Source of the DNA: Rosa chinensis
Taxonomy: Eukaryota; Streptophyta; Magnoliopsida; Rosales; Rosaceae
Length of the DNA: 64,000 nucleotides
Assembly: GCF_002994745.2 (NCBI RefSeq)
Contig: NW_024387552.1
Location: forward strand, 62,001-126,000
Direction: 5' to 3'
In this document: positions 36,920-48,432 of the stretch, piece after piece
Numbering within the stretch: position 1 is the first letter of the stretch
Layout: every line of letters starts with the position of its first letter
Position numbers and translations under genes: made by a program
Notes under the pieces: model-generated
What the model saw: only the letters and a program-made list of their open reading frames with translations
Database searches by the model: none
What the model was told of the DNA's origin: nothing

Positions 36920-39330
36920 ACTTTGCTAGTCCCTTAGCAAATCAACATAACAACCCAAAAGACTAAGAAACAAAACAAAGACTAACGAAAAATAAACTAA
37001 GTATGGAAACGAAAAACACAAAACTCAAGACTCAAACGAAAATCAAAAACCAAAACAAAACAAACGTCCAAACACAATGACTTCTAAGCCCTTTAACATA
37101 TATGTCTCAGCAATCTCATACTTTCAGGTCACCAAGATTAGCACTTAACCAAGCATCACATCTTCAAGATATTCGAGAGCTAATTACAAAACATAATCCA
37201 CATATAAGCATGTAAGACTGGGGTAAACAATGTGGTGGGTTCTTTAACATATTTCAAACAAATCATGATTCAACCTCACATGATATATCACTCTTCTTCT
37301 CTCAATCAAGGCTCATGCTAAAAGCTATCACTCAAGTAAGTAAAGAAAACAAGTAAATCACATATGTATAAGAAACAAAGCACATAATTCATTTTTTTTC
37401 AAAGATCTCAGAAAGATATCAACTACTTGCACAGATGAACCCAAGCCATAAGTTCAACAGTTATAACTCATCTCCACAGATCAAAGCTGTCCATCTTAAG
37501 ATCAAAGAGTCTTACAATCAAGGTTGTAATGGGCCAAGGCTTAAGGTTAAAGAAACGAAGGGATAGGAAAATCACAAGTATCCTAAAAACCTAGCAGAGC
37601 ACTGTTGATGTAGAGAGACCAATTCGAATCCACCATGTATTGCAAACGCCAAGTATCCTTCAAGGCTATAAAAGGCCAAGTGTCATCATATTGGCCCAAA
37701 CTTCATTCCAACTTCTTTGAACAAGTGTGAATTGGACAAAGACCAAATCTTCAACAATGGCCTTCAATTTAAACAACTCCAAATCCACTAAGTATAGGGA
37801 CTAAATCCATAAACATAAACAATAACACACATATTTTTTCTTAATTGCCGAAATATTTTTTTTTTTTTTTTTACGATTTCTTTCTCTTTTTTTTTTTTCT
37901 TTTCGACAATTACATACAAAATTCTTATGGACAAGTCTACCCCACACTGAACTTCTTCATGTCTTCAAATTCATCCTTGACGCCAAAACTCCAAGCAAAG
38001 TCTCAAAAAAATAGCTCCACTAAGTCTTAGAACAAAGGTAAGGATATAACTATACTAGGTTAAGGGTTAAGGAATTTGAGGGTAGAAATAAAGGCACAGT
38101 GTAGGCTCAAAATGGTTAAACTAGGGATCCCACGACGGCACAATAGGACACATGCTATATTTGGCTATGTGGTAAATATCCTAAGTAAGTACCTTTATCC
38201 TTTCCAGAATCAGGGCCATATATTGATCATAAACGTCTCAACAAGCATAACAGTGAATTCTAGCATCTCTAGTCCATCAAACTTAATCTATGGCAAGTAA
38301 TCAATCAAGATGAAAGAATAATGAGATCAACAAATCATTGCCAAGAAAACAAAGTATAATTCATTTTTCATTAATCACTCAACAAAGAAAGGCACATGGC
38401 TCAAATTCTCATAAGGTTATTATGAATCACAACTTATCTTCCACATGTCATATTCTGTACCAAAGTTACACCATATCTACTACACATTCATATGCTTTCA
38501 TAAATCATAATTAACCAAAGAATATCATCAAACATTATCTCAATCTTGTGATCCTCTTTTAGCCTTAATTTCAGAGATATAAGCTCATCCTAGACAGTTA
38601 AAAGGGCATCCTAAGACTCGATCACAAAACAAACAAAAACAAAACATAAAGTGACGCAACAAACATGACAAAATGTTTTGGACTTAGGGATATTTCCCTT
38701 CTCCTTTTGGTAACTCCTTTGGAACATGACCAGGTGAAGAGAGGAATGATTTGGCGGAGCTCAGCTCACTTGATTGACAGGGACGAGACCCTTTGTCAGC
38801 ACTTCTCATATCCAAACTGAACCTTAGACATCACATCCCATTGGATGCGCCTACGATGAAGAGATATTTACCCAAAATTCATTTGACTCTAACAATAAAC
38901 AACCAAAGAAAACACAAGTATAAAAACCGAAACATATAACACAAAACCCAAACAAAGTTAACGCAAATTTTTTTATTTCTGAATTTCCGATTTTTATTTT
39001 GTTTTCTTTTTTTATACCCACAACTAGCTCCTAAAAACAAAGTGAAACGTTATACCCTCCCCACACTTAAATCATGCATTGTCCTCAATGTATAAACAAG
39101 TATAAAGCATACAAAACATCAATCAAGCATGGCATAAGAGTTAACGCAACAAATCCTAAAACAAAGATAAAGTTTTCGAAAATAAAAGAGAAGGGAAGAG
39201 TTCAAGAAAGCAAATCTGCGTTGATGACTCCTCCACAGCTACGGATGAAATGGGTTGCCTCCCATGCAGCGCTTAATGTTTAAAGTCTTTCAGCCTAGAC
39301 TTGCACCTCCATTTATTCCAATATATACAC
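36920..39330 (-). other. 3' UTR of element G
   Basis: Aligns with B's 3' UTR (CTTTTAGC...GGACAAGTCTACCCC...TTCTGTACCAAAG blocks) but is more diverged. It contains a module core at 38690-38880, like D's 3' UTR and unlike A and B. The post-stop hairpin ATGGG/CCCAT is at 39250-39265. Polypurine-like tracts are at 37937-37949 and 39055-39068. There is no coding sequence. Confidence 0.75.
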
Positions 39331-40246
39331 ACAACAAAACGTCACAAATATGGATATATACAAGACTAACAAAATTTTATGTATATATATACAAGTTTTA
39401 CAATTTTACAATCTTTAAGTAGTTAACTCCAATAAGCAATCGTGAATCAAGGTTTAGATATACGGCCAAAGATTCTAGTTTTAATACAAGTCTCCCTTCC
39501 CTTTATCTTTTGGTTACTCTTTTCACACAGAGCCAGGTAGTAGAGGAACGATTTTGGTGGAGCTCAGCTCACTTGATTAGCAGGGGACGAGACCCTTTGC
39601 TAGCACTTTCGTATCCAATCAACCTAGACACCCTATGCTAATAAAGTTTGCCTACTTGATAAAGAAAACTTTGACAAGTATTAATAAGAGAATATTTCAC
39701 CTAGTCCATTATGACGCACAACTTCTTACCAAACCCAACTATTCTCGAAATTGTCTAAGTATATGACTTCAACAAGACATCATGAACCATTGTTTGGACG
39801 TGCGGCCCAAGTCCTTGCCTCCACACATATTTCTTCTCAAATCCTTTGGGCAACCTTACTGAAATGGCCAGTTGGGGGAGGACGAACAAGAGAGGTAAAT
39901 CCATTTTGGCATGAGCTACTCCCACATAGTGGTTTAGGCTCATTTGAATGCACTTCTGGAAAAAAAAAACCTGTCATGAACGTTGTTCCCTTCCTAGACA
40001 CCATCCCACATAGGCTATACTTACTTAGATAAGAAAGTCCTAAGTGCAAGACATTTTTCAAGTGTTAATAAAAGCCGCCCTCAACCTTAAGAGACCTAAA
40101 TCAGGTACTCATAAGGGGTTAAGGCTAATACTAACAAAAGAGACTTCACCTATTCCATCATAATTCATAATCCCTTACCAAAATCATACCTTAGTGGCGT
40201 TTTCATCACATGAAGACTTTTCAATCCCCGGCAACGGCGCCAAAAT
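39331..40246 (-). other. 5' UTR of element G
   Basis: Leader with both modules: distal (about 39462-39708) and proximal (39798-40156), then the primer site at 40225-40242 (TGGCGCCGTTGCCGGGGA on the minus strand). The whole gag-pol that should lie between this leader and the 3' UTR is missing. Confidence 0.78.
40225..40242 (-). promoter_or_regulatory. Primer binding site, tRNA-Asp type (G)
   Basis: Full 18-nt match to the site in B, D and E, on the minus strand and 4 nt from the LTR. Confidence 0.9.
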
Positions 40247-42611
40247 TTATACGTCCAAATAGACGCTCAACTTAACCCTGCAAGATGTAGTCGTTAGCAA
40301 TATAGTAAGCAGGGATCGTTCTAAACCGGGATTGAGGGTGCTAACATGTGAGAAACAAATTAAAGAAAAGAATATACAAATTTACACGAAAATTATAAGA
40401 ACATATACAAGTTAAGTTAGAATTAAATTAGAAATCCATATACAACACAAATACAAACAACAAATTCTAGTTAAATTCTAACTACACAAATTCATGTATA
40501 ACACAAACACAAATTACTATTCACGAAAACACTATTCACGGAATTAAATTATATTTCAGATTATTTACTTAACTAAATATGTGGACATGCATCCCTAAAA
40601 CCTAAAACCGATTTTAATTATTTACACATATACAAGAACACATAAGAAACAAAACAAGGGGGGTTTTAAAGATCAAAGTATAAATTTTCAGAAAACAATA
40701 AAAGAATAAAACCGTTTTTATTTACAAAGGTGGGAAAAGAAGAATTTTGGAAAACAATTTATCAAGAACCTTTCAAGAACAACATATTCATGCATCCCTT
40801 AATCTTGTTAATTACCATGGACGATATCAACCAAGAAACAAAGATCAACGCAACCAATGTCCCTTATTTTACTTCCCTTTACTTAGTCAATTAAGCAACG
40901 CACTTAATCCAACATATTTCGAAAACAGGTTATCACACAATCAACGCAACTCATGATCTCATGCATTCTAATCATTAAGAACAAGTGAAAGTTTAGTCAA
41001 TAAACATGCAAATTCAAGTACTCAACGCAAGTCAATTCATCACATGCATAATCTGATTTCGACCTTTGTCCAAAGCCTTTACTACCATATTGAATTAGGG
41101 TCACAACGCATGAACCTAATTACTAGCTCCAATTACATGCAATCATCCTAAGCGTGCACTCAAAGAACAAAAACATGCAAAAGTTATCTATAAAACAAAA
41201 TCAGATTATCAATCCATGAATTCGGCAACCAACAAGCATTCAAGACACACAAACACATCAAACATAAAAAGAACATCAAAATTGCATCCAAAAATCAGAA
41301 AGTTAACTCATGGTTTCGGTTTTACACAAAGAAAAACAAAAACAGAAATTTCTATCTAACAAGTTACAAAACCGAGAAGAAAACATGATGAAGATGGTAA
41401 GAACAACCCTTAGACACGTCCCAAGGTCCAACGCAGATCCAAGGCGGCGGGGCAAGGTGAAGATCATGGCAAAGATGGAGGATGGACGGCTAGGAACTTG
41501 CAAGATGCGAAAACCTGAAACTCAAGAGCAAACCGGTGAGAAACGAAATTGTGGAGAATAAAGTGTCACCCCTGAACGTCTAATACACAAGGTATATATA
41601 GTAGAACGTCCCAAGGCACTCCCAATTCGTTTCTACTTGGTTTCTCTTAGTTCGTGTTGATTTAGGACTTCTTTCTCACGAAACAGATTTCCGGCAGGAT
41701 TGACCTCAGTCCACTAAAACGGCCATAACTTCCTCTAGAAAATATCTATTGATGAACCATCAAAAGCTCTGGAAACTAGACATCCGTAGCTTTCCAATCA
41801 TATAAAGATCATAATTTTCTGAGCTCTGAGCGATTTTTGACACTCCGTTGAAGTTGACTGATCTGCACAGGCAGATTTCCGAATCTGTATTGGTTTCGAC
41901 TTTTAATGCACAAGTTGAGTCCAATTCGATTTCCCTTTGCTTCACATGCCTCTCACATGTCTTCCACGCCCATTCTGAAGTAGAACGTCAAGAACTCCCT
42001 AGAACCTTCAAGAATCTCACGAAATTCCAATCCTTACTCAACAAGAAGTCCAAATTCCATATTGCTTTGTAATTCGAATCTCTTGTTGCTTCCTCTTCCA
42101 TGTGCACGGCATATGACCTTCTTGAGACTTCTAGATGCTTCATGAACGTTCCCAAGCTCTCCTAGTATGAGTAGAACTCCATATGTAAGTAGGTTTCCTA
42201 GTTGAATACAAACTTCTTTTCTGCGATTCTTCTACACTCTTCCGAAACCTTCTTGAGTAATCCTTATCCAACAGGGACTCCTTGTCACACTAGGATTACT
42301 TATCTGAGTAGAATTGGGTTTCCCTGTTCAAGTAGAACTTCTAATTTCCGCGACTTAAGAGTTTGAATCCAAGTCAGCTTCTGATTCCTACTCCAACTAG
42401 GATTCCTTTTCCTAGTCAAACTGGGAGAACTTCCATTTCTTCATTTCTTTCCATTTCTGCGCCACTTGTGCCTTCCTTAGTCATTTTTGGACTTGAGACT
42501 CCATTTTCACCTGAAAAACACTAACTAAGTTAAATTGATCGAGATAAAGGAAATAACTTAGCAAAATATAGGGTTTAATCATTATAAACGTCGCATTTTA
42601 AGCTCCTATCA
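40247..42611 (-). mobile_element. 5' LTR of element G
   Basis: Begins TTATACGTCC (the expected TGATA is TTATA) and ends GCTCCTATCA. Its first 90 bp differ strongly from the 3' LTR of the same element; the rest matches closely. The reversed TATA box is at about 41593. Confidence 0.85.
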
Positions 42612-43397
42612 AAATACTTACAAATCTTTCTATTTTTTCTCTTTTCTTTACAGTTATTTTCAACACTTAGGTACGGGAACAGGGAGTCTCGATGTGCAAT
42701 GGGACTGAAACAGCTACCCTTTTCAAGACTATGTTTAATCCAATATACCTTAGTGAATCACAATATTTCATTTGTTATATATATCATTGATTTCGAATTA
42801 AATTCCAAGCGGTAAATCAAGAGGACGTGCGGCCCAAGTATAGTCGTCTAGACACCAAGTCCCTCCTACATCCTTTGGGCAACCTTACTGAAATGGCCAG
42901 GTAGGGGAGGGCGACCACGAGAGGTAGAATCCATTTTGGCATGAGCTACTCCCACATTGTGGTTTAGGCCCATTTGTAAGCACTTCTGAATTCAAGAACC
43001 AGTCATGAGCGTTGTCCCCTTCCTAGACACCATCCCACATAGGCTATACTTACTTGGATGAAAAAGGTCTTAAGTGTGAAGACAGTTCAATGAATGTTAA
43101 TAAAGGCCGCCCTCAACCTTAAGGGACCTGGACTAGGTACCAATAAGGGGTTTAGGCCAATATTAATAAACACGACTTCACATATTCCTTCTTTAATTTA
43201 CAACTTACAATAAAAATTCGTATTCAATAATATAAATAACAACCTAAGTAATTAATTAACTAATTAACTAATTAACTAACAAATTATGAACAATTAACAA
43301 GTAAATTTTTTTTTTTTTTTCGAACACAACATATAAACAAAACAAATATTCACATATTTAACAAGTGATTTTCAATCCCGGCAACGGCGCCAAAAAT
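42612..43397 (-). other. 5' UTR of element C, primer-site-proximal part
   Basis: Resumes C's leader after G: the GGTACGGGAACAGGGAGTC block, the proximal module (42824-43188), a T run (43308-43320) and the primer site at 43376-43392, which is one C short of the tRNA-Asp match. Confidence 0.85.
43376..43392 (-). promoter_or_regulatory. Primer binding site, tRNA-Asp type (C)
   Basis: Minus-strand TGGCGCCGTTGCCGGGA: the B/D site minus one G. Confidence 0.85.
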
Positions 43398-44912
43398 TGA
43401 TGCGCTCGAAAGCAAGCGCATAATTTAACCCTGAAATGTCATTAGTAGTACGTAATAAATAGGGATCGTTCTATTCCGGGGATTGAGGGTACACCTGTCA
43501 ATGTAGGACAAACAAACAATTAAAATTAAAACAAAGTATAATATTCACAAAGATATTCACAAACAATTATGAAGTATAAACATTATTTACGAAAAAATGG
43601 GGGATTTTGTTTTGGGTTTTTCGAAAATTAATTAAGTAAACAAAAGAATTAAAATGCAAAAACATAAAAATACAAATGGAATGCAAAAACAAAGATCAAA
43701 CCGAAATATATAATTAAAATCAATTCAAATTCATCATTGTTCATCATAGTCATGCAAGAGGAGTTGATCATGTGAAACGTTCATAAGCAAACAATTTCTC
43801 ATATTTTACTTTCAATGCTAATTAACCTAAGTGAAAGCACCTAGATTACTCCTATCAACATGCAATCAAACCCTAGAAAGCTAGTCAATCATGTCATGTT
43901 TAATGCATTAAGCACCTAGAAAGGCTATCAACTCAAATGTGCAACTTAGTATGGAAAGTCCACCTAATTGCAATCTTCTCTGATTAAATTTCGGTTTTTG
44001 TACAAAACCTTTACTACTTATTGATTCAAGAACACAAACCAAAAAGTTGATTCATGTTCTCAAATTCATAGCAACATTCACATAAAAACCCTAAATGTTT
44101 CGAACCATTCAAGATTATCATACAAAAGATTTCTATCATGCAAATTTAATCAAACACTCACACAAAAGCAACCATAAATCACAATATATGAATCTGAAAA
44201 TTAACAATTAATCATAAATTTCAGAAATCAATATTTGTTCAAACAATTGTGTCAACTAAGGCATAACCAACGAAAATTACAAAGCAAAGGTTACAAGGAG
44301 AATCAGATTACACCGTGATGAAGATGAGATGAATGAAGTGATGAATGGTCTCTTGAATTTCGAAAGCAATCTTCAAGGATGGTGATGGATGAGGTGCACG
44401 GCTTGTCTTCTTCTTCCTTGGCCTTGCTTGAACTTCGTGGTTGCCCTAGAGGATGGAGATGAACACGGCTAAGCTAGAGAGAGTTTTCTGATTTTTTCTT
44501 CAAAGTGTAAAACGTAAAAGTGGGAACCCTTGACGTTGAGAATGTGTGAGAATATATAGGGGACGGCCCTAGGTGTCCAAGCCGTCCAAAACCCTAGAGA
44601 AGTTCACGGCATGTGCTTGCTTCCTCCACATAATTTCCTCCAATGAATTCTTGCCACATAAGCCCTATGAGGTGGTGCAACCAATCACAAAATTCCAATA
44701 TTAATTCCCTAAATAATTCTTGCCGAAATATAGAGATAATTTCTGATTTTTGTCATTTAATTTCGGCCAAAACTCTTTAGGGAATGTAGGAATGTATTTA
44801 GACTTCTTTTGAGCTTTTCTTGGTCTCCACCTTTTTCTCTTTCCTTAAAACTCTCTAGGATATCTCTTTGCCGTCAAAACCCTAAGGTTTTCACGTTCTC
44901 CCTTGTATTTCT
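43398..44912 (-). mobile_element. 5' LTR of element C, U5-side part
   Basis: Begins TGATGCGCTC beside the primer site. Hairpin TGCGCT/AGCGCA is at 43401-43420, and the reversed TATA box (AATATATAGG) at about 44551. It is interrupted at TTTCT (44908-44912) by element D and resumes at 58482. Confidence 0.88.
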
Positions 44913-45957
44913 TGATAGGAGCATTTTAATGCGACGTTTTAACTGCATTTCCCTACATTTTCTGCGCCATTTCCTTGAAAAATCCCTGTTTTGGAAAGTT
45001 TCCATTCTTTGTTTGGGAAAGTTCCCTATTGTAGAAAGTTTCCATTTTTGTTCTCATTTCTCATTTCTCATTTCTCATTTTTCATTTCTCATTTTTGGAA
45101 AGTTTCTATTTTCATTTTTAGTAAGTTTCTATTTTTCATTTTTTAGAAACTTTCCATTTCTCAATTTTAGAAAGTTTCTATTTTTCAAATTAGGTAAGTT
45201 TCTATTTTTCATATTAGTTTCTATTTCAGGACCTCCGAGCTAAAAAGTGGAAATGAACGCACGAATGGAAGAGGAGCTTGCGAACATCAAGACGAACGAA
45301 TATGAGAGAAAACAGACCACACATTTGAGCAGAAATGAAGAAATAAGCTTTCCTAATCCAACTAGGAAACCCTGCGAAATGGAGGAAGGCTTCCCGAGCA
45401 AGTTTCCAACGCAACCATGAAAAAGAAATGGAAAAATAATGAGTTTTGCGTTGGAAGATGAGAAGACTTGAAGTTGAAGCAACGAGGCCCAAGACTCTAT
45501 GGATTTTCGGCAAAATGGATCAAGGCCCATCAAAAGCCCATGGAATTAGGGTTTGTGACGCATGGAGGAAACCCTAGGGTTGCATTGCCGTGAAAATCAA
45601 AGGGAGGAGGCAAAAGTGGCGTGAAAATCAAGAAGAAAATAAAAGATTACGCAAGAGATTTTCTAGGGTGGAGTTTAAGGAAAGAAATCAAGAAAGAGAC
45701 CAAATTGCGTCTAGGTTCATTCCTAGAAACCCTAAGCATGTTTTGGCCGAAATATCAAGAAGAAAATCAGAAAATATTCAAGGAATTTCGGCAAGAATAT
45801 ATTAGGGTATCTTCTTGGAGTTTTATGATTGGTTGGATGACACACTAGGGCTTACTTGGCAATTTCTCATTGGTGGAAGGCATGTGGAATTATTAATTTA
45901 ATTCCTTGAGAAAATAAACAGAAAATCACGGCTTGGAGGCCAAGCATTGCCGTTCCC

Positions 45958-45966
45958 TATATATAC
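45958..45966 (+). promoter_or_regulatory. TATA box of D 5' LTR
   Basis: CTATATATA after GCCGTTCC, repeated at 57334-57342 in the 3' LTR. Transcription of D would be expected to start about 30 nt downstream. Confidence 0.65.
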
Positions 45967-47082
45967 AAGCACCCTAGACGTCTCCAAGGACCACTTTACA
46001 ATTCAGAAAATTCTCTCTACGCGCGGAAGCTCTCTCCATTCTCTAGTGCAACTTTTGGCGTTTTCAAGCAAGGAAGGAAGAAGCAAGCTTAGGCCGTGAG
46101 CATCATCATCCATTCCACCTTGAAGCCGTGTACTTTGAAGCTTGCTTTCGAGTTTCATTAGTTCATCATTCGAGTTATTCATCCATCTCTCCATTCACGG
46201 TGTAATTCAACCTTCTTTCTTGTAATCACTTTTGATTCTCCTTGTTTGATTTCGTTGGATGTTGTTCTAGTTAACGTTTATGTTTGAACAAGGTTTATAT
46301 TCTGAAAATTTATGATTGATTAAGGATTTTCGATTTCTATGTTGTGATTCCAAAGTTGCTTATGTGTGATTGTTCGATTGAATTTGCTTTATAGATAACT
46401 TTTGTATTTTAATCTTATGTGGTTCGAAACACTTAGGGTTTTGATATGAATGGTGCTAGATTTAAGAACATGAAATCGACTTTTTGTTTTGTGTAAACTT
46501 GAATCAAAGTAGTAAAGGTTTTGGACAAAAATCGAATTCAATTGAAGAGGATTGCAATTAGGTGAACTTATTCATACTAAGTTGTGCACTTGAGTTGATA
46601 GCCTTTCCTTGAACTTCTTGCGTTGAACATGTATGATTGACTAGCTTTCTAGGGTTTGATTACATGCTTGATAGGATTAGTCTATGTGCTTTCACTTAGA
46701 TTAATTAGCAATGAAAAGTAAAATATGGGAAATCGTTTGCTTTCGAATGTTTCACATGATCAACTCCTTTCACATGACTTGGAAGAACAATGTAGGTTTG
46801 TATTCGAATTTAATCATGAAATCGGTTTTAATCTTTGTTTCTTACATTTCATTCTTGTATTTGTGTTTTTGTTTATACTTAGTTTTATTCTTTCTTTTAA
46901 TTTTCGAAAACCAAAACCTAAACCTCCCCTAAATCGTAAATTGTGTTTATATTATGTAAATATTATACTTTGTTTTATTTTAATTGTTTATATTGTCCTA
47001 CATTGACAGGTGTACCCTCAATCCCCGGAATAGAACGATCCCTATTTGCTTATACTACTAATGATGTTTAAAGGGTTAAATT

Positions 47083-47102
47083 ATATGCTTGCTTGAGCGT
47101 AT
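47083..47102 (+). other. U5-end hairpin next to primer site (D)
   Basis: ATATGCT pairs with AGCGTAT (7 bp with one G-U) around a 6-nt loop, ending 2 nt before the LTR end and 7 nt before the primer site. Equivalent hairpins with different sequence occur in A, B, C, E, F and (weaker) G. Confidence 0.65.
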
Positions 47103-47109
47103 CAATTTT

Positions 47110-47127
47110 TGGCGCCGTTGCCGGGGA
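47110..47127 (+). promoter_or_regulatory. Primer binding site, tRNA-Asp type (D)
   Basis: TGGCGCCGTTGCCGGGGA, 5 nt after the LTR end. It matches the 3' end of plant tRNA-Asp and would prime minus-strand DNA synthesis. Confidence 0.92.
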
Positions 47128-47289
47128 TTGAAAAATCACTTGTTGAAGTTTGAATAATTGTTGGATATATTGTTGTTTTCGTAAATACTATATATTTGTT
47201 CATATTGTGTTCGAAAATTGTTAGTTAAATACTTAGGTTGTTATTTATGTTATTGAGTACGAGTTTTATTGTGAGTTGTAAATTAAAGA

Positions 47290-47653
47290 GGAATAGGTGA
47301 AGTCGTGTTTATTAATATTGACCTAAACCCCTTATTGGTACCTAGTTCAGGTCCCTTAAGGTTGAGGGCGGTTTTTATTAATATTCATTGAACTGTCTTC
47401 ACACCTAGGACCTTTTTCATCTAAGTAAGTATAGCCTATGTGGAATGGTGTCTAGGAAGGGGACAACGTTCATAACGGGTTTGGATCCAGAAGTGCTTAC
47501 AAATGGGCCTAAACCACATTGTGGGAGTAGCTCATGCCAAAATGGATTCTACCTCTTGTGTTCGCCCTCCCCTACCTGGCCATTTCAGTAAGGTTGCCCA
47601 AAGGATGAAGAAGGAACTTTGTGTCTAGACAACTATACTTGGGCCGCACGTCC
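47290..47653 (+). ncRNA. Leader RNA module 1 of element D
   Basis: Bounded by GGAATAGGTGAAG and TTGGGCCGCACGTC. The core reads GTGTCTAGG, AGAAGTGCTTAC, a CCAC-ATT-GTGG hairpin, AGTAGCTCATGCCAAAATGG and CTACCTGGCC. Related copies lie in E (60567-60930), B (23873-24231, minus), C (42824-43188, minus) and G (39798-40156, minus). It is part of the element's RNA, not a separate gene; its function is unknown. Confidence 0.6.
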
Positions 47654-47918
47654 TCTTGATTTACAACTTGGAATTCAATTCGAAATCAATGATATTTGTG
47701 ACAAACGAAAATGTTGTGATACACTAAGGTATATTGGATTAAACATAGTCTTAAAAAGGGTAGCTGTTTCAGTCCCATTGCACATCGAGACTCCCTGTTC
47801 CCGTACCTAAGTGTTGAAATAATTGTAAATAAAAGAAAAGAAAAAGAAATAATTTTTCGTGAATAGTAAAAATCAGGTTTTGAGGGTATGAATTTTATTA
47901 TGAGTTTTTAACCATAAT

Positions 47919-48170
47919 GGAATAGGTGAAGGACTTTGTCTTTAACATTAGTCTTGCACCTTTCTCTCTCATGTGGCGCACCTTAGTAGCATAGGGTGTC
48001 TAGGTTGATTGGATACGAGAAGTGCTAGCAAAGGGTCTCGTCCCCTGCTAAACAAGTGAGCTGAGCTCCGCCAAAATCGTTCCTCTACTACCTGGCTCTA
48101 TGTGAAAAGAGTTACCAAAAGATTGAGAAGGGCGACTAGTATTAAGGATCGAGCCCTTGGGCCGCACGTC
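47919..48170 (+). ncRNA. Leader RNA module 2 of element D
   Basis: Same boundary words as module 1 (GGAATAGGTGAAG, TTGGGCCGCACGTC) and the same order of internal motifs, but shorter and diverged. ACGAGA pairs with TCTCGT across AGTGCTAGC, followed by the palindromic GAGCTGAGCTC and CGCCAAAATCG. Its 75-nt core (48009-48083) is repeated exactly in the 3' UTR at 54479-54553. Confidence 0.6.
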
Positions 48171-48305
48171 TAAACCTTGGTTAAGGGCTTATAATGGGAT
48201 TCAAACTTTTCTTAACTATGCCATACCCTAACTAAAATTTGTATATATGTAACATTATACTTTGTGGAATTTTTTGTAATTTATACTTCTCTTTATACTT
48301 GTAAA

Positions 48306-48346
48306 TTCGTGAATAGTAAATCGTGAATAGTGACTCGTGAATAGTA
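48306..48346 (+). repeat. Tandem CGTGAATAGT motifs before gag (D)
   Basis: Three near-identical copies of a 12-13 nt unit, CGTGAATAGTRAN. The same array precedes gag in E (about 61613-61650), B and C (minus), and the motif also appears in the G LTRs as CACTATTCACG (about 34833). Confidence 0.75.
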
Positions 48347-48432
48347 ACATTTATGTATAAATCATTAACTTGTATTTACTTCACTATACACTTTACTAAC
48401 TTCTCTAAATTTTAATAATGTTCAGAATTTCT

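Larger units (their letters stand above)
34555..42611 (-). mobile_element. Element G (minus): non-coding LARD-like retrotransposon
   Basis: Two 2.35-kb LTRs (34555-36905, 40247-42611) surround 3.3 kb that has a polypurine tract, 3' UTR-like and 5' UTR-like sequence and a tRNA-Asp primer site, but no gag or pol at all. The 3' UTR part runs straight into leader modules near 39330. AAAAT precedes the element (34550-34554); to the right the sequence is TATCAAAATA, so the duplication matches only if one A is shared or lost. It must use proteins supplied in trans. The LTR sequence differs from A-F except near the ends. Confidence 0.88.
44913..47104 (+). mobile_element. 5' LTR of element D
   Basis: TGATAGGAGC...GAGCGTATCA. 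A pyrimidine-rich tandem tract of TCTCATT units lies at about 45050-45096, and GAAAGTTTCTATTTTTC repeats to about 45230. TATA box CTATATATA is at about 45958, and a hairpin ATATGCT/AGCGTAT at 47083-47102. In this family the LTR supplies the promoter (U3), the transcript start and the polyadenylation region. Confidence 0.95.

Noticed and set aside
45590..45848. Open frames of 71-75 codons at 45590-45848, repeated at 56969-57227
   Set aside because: Both copies are the same part of D's two LTRs and carry no recognisable domain.
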